Assembly (NCBI GenBank): GCA_949294665.1
Contig: CASFID010000058.1
Span: 31,557 to 95,556 of the forward strand
Direction: 5' to 3'
DNA from: an uncultured Eubacteriales bacterium
GTDB taxonomy: Bacteria > Bacillota > Clostridia > Lachnospirales > Lachnospiraceae
DNA length: 64,000 nucleotides
Shown here: positions 18,486 through 26,455 of the stretch, piece by piece
Layout of the letters: the number at the start of each line of letters is the position of its first letter
Position numbering within the stretch: position 1 is the first letter of the stretch
Program-made: the position numbers and the translations under genes
The notes under the pieces: model-generated
What the model saw: the letters and a program-made list of their open reading frames with translations, nothing else
The model's database searches: none
What the model was told of the DNA's origin: nothing

Positions 18486-19640
18486 ATGAAAAACAGGAAA
18501 AAGAAAGGCAGAATGGAAAGCCTCATCGGAATGATATTCATACTGCTTCTTTTCGCGGTAATGATCATAAATCTCATAATACCCGGCGGAAAGTCTGCGG
18601 CGGATGAGGACGGCGGACAGTCTGTTGGAACAAGGTTAAGCATTAACAGTATCATAAGCGGCAGCTTTATGGAGCAGTTTGAGGAGGACATGAGAGACCA
18701 GTTCACGGGGAAAAGCGCACTCTTTCGGGTGAAGGCAGCTATGGACCGCTTCGGCGGAAGCCGCCTGGAGAACGGGGTATACATCGGAAGGGACGGCCAG
18801 CTGCTGGAGGAGATAGAAGTGCCGGACAATGAACAGCTGAGCGCTAATCTCGATGCCATAAAGAGTTATACCGAGACATATCCGGACGTATCGACTACGG
18901 TGACACTCATTCCCGACGCGGCATGTATCATGAACGGAAGTCTGCCCTCGCTGGCCGCGGTCGAAGACCAGCGGCAGCTCTTCGGAATGGTGGAGCGCGA
19001 ACTCGGAGGTTCAGTGGCATGGGTGGACGCAGTGTCGGCACTGAATGAACATGCGTCTGAAAAGTTATACTATAAGACAGACGATCACTGGACGACGCTG
19101 GGTGCGTTTTATGTATTTCAGGAAGCAGCGCCCGCGCTCGGGATCGAGGGAGAAGTGTCGGATGACTTTGTCTCATATGCTGTTACGGACGGGTTTACCG
19201 GAACGCTTGCGGCAAGGAGCGGAGTCGGGCTGTCTGAGCGTGAACGGATCGATATTTATGTCCCCACGGAAGGGGACGACGACGTAGTGGTCAGCTATGT
19301 GGACGAGGGAAGAAAGACGACGTCTCTGTATGATTCCTCTAAACTGGAGACAGAAGACAAGTACAGTGTGTTTCTGGGCGGGGATACATCGCTTATCGAC
19401 ATAAGGACCGTATCTACCAGCGAGCGGCGTCTGCTCGTGGTGAAAGATTCTTTTGCGGACTGTTTTATTCCCTTTCTGGCGCCCTACTACCGGGAGATCG
19501 TCGTTGTGGATCCGTCCGGTTACAGCGGCACGATAGCGGATATAATGGAAACTTACAGGATAACAGATACTCTGATCCTGTACAGCGGCAACACGTTTTT
19601 TACAGACAATACGATCAGTGGAGTGTTTACAGGTGAGTAA
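18486..19640 (+). CDS. DHHW family protein, AlgJ/AlgX-like acetyltransferase (O-acylation cassette 2)
   Basis: A 384-residue paralogue of 6944-8167 with one N-terminal membrane helix (~13-31). The catalytic motif is TDDHWTTLGAFYVF (D-D-H-W, so the essential D-x-H spacing is kept) and the nucleophile is in LVVKDSFADCF. Probable final transferase of cassette 2. Its last eight bases overlap the start of the pseudouridine synthase gene. Confidence 0.86.
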   Translation: MKNRKKKGRMESLIGMIFILLLFAVMIINLIIPGGKSAADEDGGQSVGTRLSINSIISGSFMEQFEEDMRDQFTGKSALFRVKAAMDRFGGSRLENGVYIGRDGQLLEEIEVPDNEQLSANLDAIKSYTETYPDVSTTVTLIPDAACIMNGSLPSLAAVEDQRQLFGMVERELGGSVAWVDAVSALNEHASEKLYYKTDDHWTTLGAFYVFQEAAPALGIEGEVSDDFVSYAVTDGFTGTLAARSGVGLSERERIDIYVPTEGDDDVVVSYVDEGRKTTSLYDSSKLETEDKYSVFLGGDTSLIDIRTVSTSERRLLVVKDSFADCFIPFLAPYYREIVVVDPSGYSGTIADIMETYRITDTLILYSGNTFFTDNTISGVFTGE

Positions 19641-20379
19641 TCGGATCAGAGAAGAGTTTTTACAGAAGAGAGAACCGGTCAGACTGAATAAATATCTGAG
19701 TGAGGCGGGCGTGTGCTCAAGAAGAGAGGCGGACCGTCTGATCGAGAAGGGGCGTGTATCCGTCGACGGGAAACCTGCTCAGACCGGGATGAAGATCATC
19801 CCCGGACAGGTAGTGCGCGTGGGGAACAGAGTCGTCTCCCGTCAGGATGAGATGGTAGTCCTGGCGGTGAACAAGCCCAGAGGGATCGTATGTACTGAGG
19901 AAAAAAGAGAGAGAGACAGTATCGTGCGTTTCCTCCGGTATCCGATCCGCGTCACCTATGTCGGGCGGCTTGACAAAGATTCCCGCGGGCTGCTCCTGAT
20001 GACGAACAACGGAGATATCATCAACCGGATGATGCGCGCGTCCAACTGTCACGAGAAAGAATATAAGGTGACGGTGGACAGGGAGATCACGGATGATTTC
20101 CTTGAGAAGATGGCGGGCGGAGTGCATATACTGGATACGGTCACGAGACCATGCAGGGTGGAGAAACTCGGGAAATATACATTCTCGATCACGCTGACAC
20201 AGGGGCTCAACCGCCAGATACGCCGGATGTGCAGTGCGCTGGGCTATGAAGTGAAAGATCTTCTGCGGGTGAGGATCATGAATATCCGGCTGGGCAGCCT
20301 GAAAGAGGGACAGTACAGGCAGCTGACAGACGGAGAATTAGAGGAACTCTACAGCCTCATAAAGGATTCCTCCTTATAG
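19633..20379 (+). CDS. 23S rRNA pseudouridine synthase, RluB/RluF type
   Basis: About 248 residues: an N-terminal S4 RNA-binding domain (VRLNKYLSEAGVCSRREADRLI) and a RsuA-type catalytic domain with the active-site Asp in GRLDKDSRGLLLMTN and the motif QGLNRQIRRMCSALGYEV. The closest family is RluF (23S rRNA U2604), inferred from motifs. GTG 19633 has GGAG nine bases upstream; a GTG at 19618 is in frame but lies further inside the DHHW gene. It overlaps that gene by 8 bases, so it may be read from cassette 2. Confidence 0.87.
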   Translation: MSNRIREEFLQKREPVRLNKYLSEAGVCSRREADRLIEKGRVSVDGKPAQTGMKIIPGQVVRVGNRVVSRQDEMVVLAVNKPRGIVCTEEKRERDSIVRFLRYPIRVTYVGRLDKDSRGLLLMTNNGDIINRMMRASNCHEKEYKVTVDREITDDFLEKMAGGVHILDTVTRPCRVEKLGKYTFSITLTQGLNRQIRRMCSALGYEVKDLLRVRIMNIRLGSLKEGQYRQLTDGELEELYSLIKDSSL

Positions 20380-20424
20380 GCGCATGAGAGATCCCGGGAA
20401 AAAAGAGACCAGGATGGGGAAAAT

Positions 20425-22419
20425 ATGACAGAGAAGACAGAAAACAGATCAGAAGACAGGGCTAAAAACAAGATGGAGCGGATGCGCGCGCTTGTAGAGC
20501 TTCTTAACCGGGCGCGCCGTGCTTATGAACAGGAAGACAAAGAAATCATGAGCAATTATGAGTACGATCGTCTCTACGACGAACTGCAGGCTCTGGAACA
20601 GGAGCTTGGAACGACGCTCGCGGCAAGCCCTACAGTGAACGTGGGATACGAGGTGTTAAGCGAGCTTCCGAAAGAACGGCACGAGCGGCCCATGCTCTCC
20701 CTCGATAAAACGAAAGAGGTGGAACGGCTGAAGGAGTTCCTGGGGGATCAGAAAGCGATGATCTCATGGAAGCTGGACGGTCTTACGATTGTCCTCACTT
20801 ATCACAACGGCGCTCTCGAGAAAGCCGTGACGCGCGGGAACGGGGAAGTGGGGGAAGTGGTTACGAACAACGCAAGAGTATTCCGGAATCTCCCTCTTAC
20901 GATCCCGTACCGGGGAGAACTTGTCCTGAGGGGCGAGGCTGTTATTTCGTATAAGGATTTTGAGAAGATAAATGAGGAAATCGGGGATGCCGACGCAAAA
21001 TATAAGAATCCGAGAAACCTGTGCAGCGGTTCCGTCCGCCAGCTCAACAATGAGATCACGGCGCAGCGGAACGTCAGATTCTACGCGTTTACTCTTGTCC
21101 AGGCCGACGGTGTGGATTTTAAGAATTCCAGGCTTTACCAGATGGAGTGGCTGAAAAGTCAGGGATTTGACGTGGTGGAGAATCATCCGGTCACGGCGGA
21201 GACGATCGACAGCGAGGTTGCATGGTTCGCAGAACATATCGGGGAAAATGAGGTCCCTTCCGACGGTCTGGTGCTCGTCTATGACGATATCGCATACGGA
21301 CAGTCGCTGGGATCGACCGCCAAATTTCCCAGAGACTCATTCGCATTTAAATGGGCGGATGAGATCCGGGAGACAACGCTTACTAAGATCGAGTGGAGCC
21401 CTTCGAGGACAGGACTCATCAACCCGGTGGCAATCTTTGAACCGGTGGAGCTGGAAGGCACGACGGTGAGCCGGGCCAGCGTCCACAATATCAGCATCAT
21501 GGAAGAACTGGAACTGGGAGTGGGCGACAGGATCACTGTGTACAAGGCGAACATGATCATCCCGCAGATCGCGGAGAACCTGACAAGGAGCGGCGTGAAA
21601 GATATTCCGAAAGAATGTCCGGTCTGCGGCGGCGCGACGAAGATATCCATGGAAAATGAGACGAAGACGCTCTACTGCACGAACCCGAAGTGCCAGGCGA
21701 AGCATGTGAAGTCGTTTACCCTTTTTGTGAGCAGGGACGCCATGAATATCGAGGGGCTTTCCGAGGCGACGCTCGAGAAATTTATCATGAACGGATATGT
21801 AAAAGATTTTACCGATCTGTTCCATCTCGACAGATATGCAGATGAGATCCGCAAGATGGAAGGATTTGGAGAGAAGTCTTACGAGAATCTCCAGAACAGC
21901 ATCCGGAATGCGCGGACGACTACTCTTCCCCGGCTGATCTACAGCCTGGGCATTCCGAACATAGGGATCGCCAATGCGAAAATGATATGCCGGGCGCTCG
22001 AAGATGATCCGGAGCGCATCCTCACGGCAACGGAGGAGGAACTAAGCAGTATCTCCGGCGTGGGCGCTGTGATCGCCGGAACATTTGTCGATTATTTCGC
22101 TGATGAAGAACACAGAAGTCTGTTCAGAAGACTGCTTGAAGAAGTCGAGATACCAAAAGAAGAGACAACAGAAGACTCCCACAGATTTGAGGGAGTGAAT
22201 TTTGTGATAACCGGGAGCGTAGAACATTTCGCGAACCGGGCAGAAGTAAAAGAAGAAATCGAAAAGAGAGGAGGGAAAGTGACAGGAAGCGTAACATCGA
22301 AAACAAATTATCTTATCAACAATGATGTGAATTCTGCTTCTTCCAAGAACAGAAAAGCGCGGGAACTGGGAATCCCGATCATATCGGAAGAAGAGTTTTT
22401 AAATATGTTGAACGGATAA
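20425..22419 (+). CDS. ligA: NAD-dependent DNA ligase
   Basis: A 664-residue ligase that seals nicks in DNA with NAD+ as cofactor. SWKLDGLTIVLTY carries the AMP-accepting lysine (KLDG, residue ~115). An OB domain, a four-cysteine zinc finger (CPVCGG, CTNPKCQ), helix-hairpin-helix repeats and a C-terminal BRCT domain (from VNFVITGSVEHF, ~593) follow in the normal order. ATG 20425 follows GGGGAAAAT. It lies 45 bases after the RluF-like gene. Length fits the family. Confidence 0.97.
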   Translation: MTEKTENRSEDRAKNKMERMRALVELLNRARRAYEQEDKEIMSNYEYDRLYDELQALEQELGTTLAASPTVNVGYEVLSELPKERHERPMLSLDKTKEVERLKEFLGDQKAMISWKLDGLTIVLTYHNGALEKAVTRGNGEVGEVVTNNARVFRNLPLTIPYRGELVLRGEAVISYKDFEKINEEIGDADAKYKNPRNLCSGSVRQLNNEITAQRNVRFYAFTLVQADGVDFKNSRLYQMEWLKSQGFDVVENHPVTAETIDSEVAWFAEHIGENEVPSDGLVLVYDDIAYGQSLGSTAKFPRDSFAFKWADEIRETTLTKIEWSPSRTGLINPVAIFEPVELEGTTVSRASVHNISIMEELELGVGDRITVYKANMIIPQIAENLTRSGVKDIPKECPVCGGATKISMENETKTLYCTNPKCQAKHVKSFTLFVSRDAMNIEGLSEATLEKFIMNGYVKDFTDLFHLDRYADEIRKMEGFGEKSYENLQNSIRNARTTTLPRLIYSLGIPNIGIANAKMICRALEDDPERILTATEEELSSISGVGAVIAGTFVDYFADEEHRSLFRRLLEEVEIPKEETTEDSHRFEGVNFVITGSVEHFANRAEVKEEIEKRGGKVTGSVTSKTNYLINNDVNSASSKNRKARELGIPIISEEEFLNMLNG

Positions 22420-22442
22420 ACAAAAAGAAAGGCAGGTAATGT

Positions 22443-23990
22443 GTGAATTTTAAAATTGCAAAGCTGAAAGAAAAGTTACTTGAAAAACTGCAGGAGACAT
22501 TAAAGGCGGTACTGCCGATCATAGCGATCGTGCTCGTTCTGTGCTTTACGATCGCTCCGCTCGAACCCGGCATCCTTCTGGCGTTCCTGCTGGGGGCCGT
22601 ATTCCTTATCGTAGGGATGATGTTCTTTACCCTGGGCGCGGAGATGGCGATGACGCCTATCGGAGAGAATGTGGGAACGAGTATGACACAGACAAAAAAG
22701 CTGTGGCTGATGGTGTTCCTGACCTTCATCCTCGGCTTCATCGTGACCATATCAGAGCCGGATCTTCAGGTGCTCGCCGAACAGGTGCCCTCTGTGCCGA
22801 ACATGATCCTTGTGCTGTCGGTAGCGTTCGGCGTGGGGATCTTCCTCGTGGCGTCGCTTCTGCGTATGCTGTATAACATTTCATTATCGCATATGCTGAT
22901 CGTGCTCTATATCATCGTGTTTGCGCTGGCGTTCTTCGCGCCCGGCGATTACATCGCTGTTGCGTTCGACTCGGGCGGGGTTACGACGGGACCTATGACA
23001 GTACCCTTTATCATGGCGTTTGGTATCGGTATTTCTGCGATCCGAAGCGACGAGAGAGCCGAGGACGACAGCTTCGGTCTTGTGGCGCTCTCATCTGTCG
23101 GACCGATCCTTTCCGTGCTCGTGCTGAGCCTGATCTACCGCCCTGACAGCGCGGCCTATGTGCCGGAAAGTATTCCCGATATCAGTGACTCGGTAGAGCT
23201 CTGGGGAATCTTTGCGGAGGGGCTTCCGGAATATATGAAAGAGATGGCGGTATCGCTTCTGCCGATCATAGTATTCTTCATTATCTTCCAGCTCGTATTC
23301 CGGAGAGTGCAGAAAAGAATGCTCATCAGGATCATCATCGGTATGGTCTACACCTATGTAGGGCTTTTCCTGTTCCTGACGGGGGTAAACGTAGGATTTA
23401 TGCCCGCAGGTAATTATCTCGGTCAGGTGCTGGCGGACAACCCGTATAAATGGGTGATCGTTCCCATCGGCATGATCATCGGATACTTCATCGTGCGGGC
23501 CGAGCCCGCGGTGTTCGTCCTGACGCGTCAGGTGGAGGACATCACGTCCGGCACGATAAGCGCCGGGGCCATGAGCCTGAGCCTCTCTATCGGAGTGGCG
23601 GTATCCCTGGGACTTGCCATGGTGCGCGTTCTGACCGGAATATCGATCTTCTGGTTCGTGATACCCGGATATGCCATCGCCCTTATACTGTCGTTCTTTG
23701 TGCCGAAGATATTTACGGCTATCGCATTCGACTCAGGAGGAGTGGCGTCAGGTCCGATGACGGCGACATTTCTTCTTCCGTTTGCCATAGGAGCATGTAC
23801 CAGCGTGGGCGGAAATATCGTTACAGATGCATTTGGAGTGGTCGCCATGGTCGCAATGACGCCGCTGATCACGATACAGATACTGGGACTTGTCTTTGAA
23901 CTTAATTCCAGACATCTCGAGAAAATGGAAGCAAAGAAAGCAGCCGCTGCTTTTGCTCAGCTTCCGGACGACGATATCATAGAACTTTGA
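22443..23990 (+). CDS. DUF1538 family integral membrane protein
   Basis: A 515-residue polytopic membrane protein built of two repeats. Each half carries a near-identical motif: DSGGVTTGPMT (~178) and DSGGVASGPMT (~434), typical of DUF1538. The start is GTG 22443, after an AAAGAAAGGCAGG ribosome site. It is followed 16 bases later by a tandem PII-like protein, which suggests a transporter gated by a nucleotide-sensing partner, by analogy with AmtB-GlnK. The substrate is unknown. Confidence 0.86.
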   Translation: MNFKIAKLKEKLLEKLQETLKAVLPIIAIVLVLCFTIAPLEPGILLAFLLGAVFLIVGMMFFTLGAEMAMTPIGENVGTSMTQTKKLWLMVFLTFILGFIVTISEPDLQVLAEQVPSVPNMILVLSVAFGVGIFLVASLLRMLYNISLSHMLIVLYIIVFALAFFAPGDYIAVAFDSGGVTTGPMTVPFIMAFGIGISAIRSDERAEDDSFGLVALSSVGPILSVLVLSLIYRPDSAAYVPESIPDISDSVELWGIFAEGLPEYMKEMAVSLLPIIVFFIIFQLVFRRVQKRMLIRIIIGMVYTYVGLFLFLTGVNVGFMPAGNYLGQVLADNPYKWVIVPIGMIIGYFIVRAEPAVFVLTRQVEDITSGTISAGAMSLSLSIGVAVSLGLAMVRVLTGISIFWFVIPGYAIALILSFFVPKIFTAIAFDSGGVASGPMTATFLLPFAIGACTSVGGNIVTDAFGVVAMVAMTPLITIQILGLVFELNSRHLEKMEAKKAAAAFAQLPDDDIIEL

Positions 23991-24006
23991 CGGGAGGACT
24001 ATCATT

Positions 24007-24687
24007 ATGAATGAGATATCTATGCTGATGACAGTTACCAAGAGAACCGTAGGGCGCAGACTGCTGGCGTGCTATGATGAGATCGGCCTTTCGTCCGTAT
24101 TGTGTACGCTGGCGAAGGGGACCGCGACCAGTGAGACGCTTGACTATTTTGGACTTGAAGTTACAGAGAAGATGGTGACGCTGACCATAGTGTCAGACGA
24201 CACATGGAAACAGGTAAAACGGGAACTTGAGGACAGGTTTCAGATCGACGTCCCCGGCACGGGCATTGCGTTCCTGATGCCGCTGTCCAGTGTGGGCGGT
24301 AAGAAAGTGCTGCAGTTTCTGATCGATGGACAAAAGGTTGAAAAAGTAGAGGAGAGTGTCATGAAAAATACAAATTATGAACTGATCATCGTAGTTGCAA
24401 ACCATGGACACAGCGAGGAAGTAATGGACGCCGCAAGGGCAGAAGGCGCGGGCGGAGGCACCGTGATCCATGCGAAAGGAACGGGCCTGGAACGGGCGGA
24501 GAAGTTCCTCGGCGTATCCATAGCAGACGAGAAGGAGCTTATCCTGATCGTAACAAAGACGGAGACGAAGAAAGCGATCATGAAGTCGATCATGGATCAT
24601 GCGGGGCTTGAGAGCAAGGCGCGCTCCGTCGTATTCTCGCTTCCGGTGACGGATACAGCCGGATTGAGACTCCAGGAAGTACAGTGA
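24007..24687 (+). CDS. Tandem PII-like signalling protein
   Basis: A 226-residue soluble protein with two GlnB/PII-like halves (~1-105 and ~120-226). The second half has GAGGGTVIHAKGTG, resembling the PII T-loop region, and ERAEKFLGVSI. Classical PII proteins are ~112 residues and trimeric; this one looks like a fused duplication. GGGAGG precedes ATG 24007. It is cotranscribed with the DUF1538 permease, so it probably controls it, but the ligand cannot be predicted. Confidence 0.82.
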   Translation: MNEISMLMTVTKRTVGRRLLACYDEIGLSSVLCTLAKGTATSETLDYFGLEVTEKMVTLTIVSDDTWKQVKRELEDRFQIDVPGTGIAFLMPLSSVGGKKVLQFLIDGQKVEKVEESVMKNTNYELIIVVANHGHSEEVMDAARAEGAGGGTVIHAKGTGLERAEKFLGVSIADEKELILIVTKTETKKAIMKSIMDHAGLESKARSVVFSLPVTDTAGLRLQEVQ

Positions 24688-24712
24688 TACAGCCGCTTTA
24701 GAAAAAGTTCAT

Positions 24713-24741
24713 TTGTATAACATGTGTGGGTGTACTATAAT
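24713..24741 (+). promoter_or_regulatory. Sigma-A type promoter of the clpX-like gene
   Basis: TTGTAT at 24713-24718 and TATAAT at 24736-24741 are 17 bases apart. This places transcription start near 24748 and excludes start codons upstream of it. Confidence 0.7.
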
Positions 24742-24820
24742 AATAAAGGCAAATATGCGTGCGTTTGTCAGACAAGTGCTGCGGATTGCCGAGATTAATG
24801 GATTGCAGAAGGGAATTACT

Positions 24821-26314
24821 ATGTCAGATCAGGATTTCATCCTAGTGGATGAGAATGACGAAGAAAAAGAGAATAACGGGCAGGACGACAGCGCAGGGAA
24901 ACAGGAAGTCGTGTCTGCGGACAGCAGAGAAAAGGACAGCGGGAAAGACAGTGGTTCCGACGATAAGGATGACGACGGCTATGAGAAGATCTGCTTTATC
25001 TGTCACCGCCCTGAGAGCGTGACGGGAAAGATGATCGAGCTTCCGAATAATATTACAGTGTGCCCGGATTGTATGCAGAGAAGTTTCGACGCCATGACCA
25101 ATGGATCGGTGGACCTGAACCGCCTGATGAACATGCCGGGCGTTCAGTTCCTCAACATGTCGGATCTGGAGAATATGCAGCCGAAACCGCAGAAGATCAA
25201 GAAGAAGAAAGAAAAGCCCAGGGAGTTTCACAAGCTCGACAAAAAGGACATCCCTGCGCCCCACAAGATAAGAGCGAGGCTTGATGAGTATGTGGTCGGC
25301 CAGGAGTATGCAAAGAAAGCGATGTCAGTCGCCGTGTACAATCATTATAAAAGAGTGGCCACGGATACGATGGATGACATTGAGATCGAGAAGTCGAACA
25401 TGCTGATGATCGGGCCGACCGGAAGCGGAAAGACCTATCTCGTCAAGACGCTTGCAAGACTTCTTGACGTGCCGCTCGCCATTACGGATGCCACATCTCT
25501 TACTGAGGCGGGATACATAGGCGATGATATCGAAAGCGTCGTATCCAAGCTGCTGGCTGCAGCGGACAATGATGTGGAGAAAGCGGAACAGGGCATTATC
25601 TTCATCGACGAGATCGACAAGATCGCCAAGAAGCGCAACTCAAATCAGCGCGACGTAAGCGGAGAGTCCGTGCAGCAGGGAATGTTAAAGCTTCTCGAAG
25701 GAAGCGATGTGGAAGTGCCGGTAGGCGCCAACAGCAAGAACGCCATGGTGCCGCTGACCACTGTAAATACAAAGAATATCCTCTTTATATGCGGCGGGGC
25801 GTTCCCGGATCTGGAAGAGATCATAAAAGAACGTCTCCAGAAGAAGACTTCCATGGGATTTAATTCCGAATTAAAGGATAAATTTGAACATGACAGGGAT
25901 CTCCTCTCAAAGGTTACGGTCGAGGACCTGAGAAAGTTCGGTATGATCCCGGAGTTCCTGGGACGTCTCCCGATCATCTTCACCTTGAAGCCGCTTGATA
26001 AAGAGATGATGGTGAAGATATTGAAAGAGCCGAGAAACGCTATCCTGAAACAGTATCAGAAGCTTCTTGCTCTCGACGAGGTGAAGCTGGACTTTGACGA
26101 TGGAGCTCTCGAGGCTATCGCTGAGAAAGCAATGGAGAAGGACACAGGGGCCCGTGCGCTGCGCGCTATCATCGAGGAATTCATGCTGGATATTATGTAT
26201 GAGATCCCGAAGGACGACAGCATCGGCGAGGTTGTGATCACGAGAGAGTATATCGAGGGGACCGGAGGACCGATCATACGGCTGAGGGGACAGGAAGTGC
26301 CCAGGCTGGGATAG
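24821..26314 (+). CDS. clpX: ATP-dependent Clp protease ATP-binding subunit ClpX (variant)
   Basis: About 497 residues from ATG 24821 (MSDQDFILVD), longer than the usual ~410-430. The first ~50 residues are a very acidic, low-complexity stretch, followed by a C4 zinc-binding domain (CFICHRPE, CPDCMQ), a lysine-rich linker, then a AAA+ domain with Walker A GPTGSGKT, Walker B IIFIDEIDK, pore loop GYIG and a ClpP-docking loop reading MGF where ClpX normally has IGF. It should unfold substrates for ClpP. No clpP lies beside it. The promoter at 24713-24741 rules out the longer frame. A second ClpX in the genome is possible. Confidence 0.9.
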   Translation: MSDQDFILVDENDEEKENNGQDDSAGKQEVVSADSREKDSGKDSGSDDKDDDGYEKICFICHRPESVTGKMIELPNNITVCPDCMQRSFDAMTNGSVDLNRLMNMPGVQFLNMSDLENMQPKPQKIKKKKEKPREFHKLDKKDIPAPHKIRARLDEYVVGQEYAKKAMSVAVYNHYKRVATDTMDDIEIEKSNMLMIGPTGSGKTYLVKTLARLLDVPLAITDATSLTEAGYIGDDIESVVSKLLAAADNDVEKAEQGIIFIDEIDKIAKKRNSNQRDVSGESVQQGMLKLLEGSDVEVPVGANSKNAMVPLTTVNTKNILFICGGAFPDLEEIIKERLQKKTSMGFNSELKDKFEHDRDLLSKVTVEDLRKFGMIPEFLGRLPIIFTLKPLDKEMMVKILKEPRNAILKQYQKLLALDEVKLDFDDGALEAIAEKAMEKDTGARALRAIIEEFMLDIMYEIPKDDSIGEVVITREYIEGTGGPIIRLRGQEVPRLG

Positions 26315-26361
26315 TACAGACGGCATCTGCGTACAGAAAGCGTTACAGATAAGATAAGAGT

Positions 26362-26417
26362 AAAGAGCACATCTTCCTTTAAGCCGCCTTTTGGGGCAGC
26401 GGGATGTGCTCTTTTTT
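26362..26417. terminator. Bidirectional terminator between clpX and the S8 peptidase gene
   Basis: AAAGAGCACATC (26362-26373) pairs with GATGTGCTCTTT (26403-26414) and is followed by TTT on the plus strand; A-rich sequence before the left arm lets it serve the minus strand too. An inner GC-rich loop is present. Confidence 0.85.
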
Positions 26418-26455
26418 GCTTTGTATCGGCATTGAGCTGAAGGCCGGAACCACTG

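Noticed and set aside
24713-24820. A longer ClpX N-terminus starting at TTG 24713
   Set aside because: That stretch holds the -35 and -10 boxes of the gene, so it is upstream of the transcript start.
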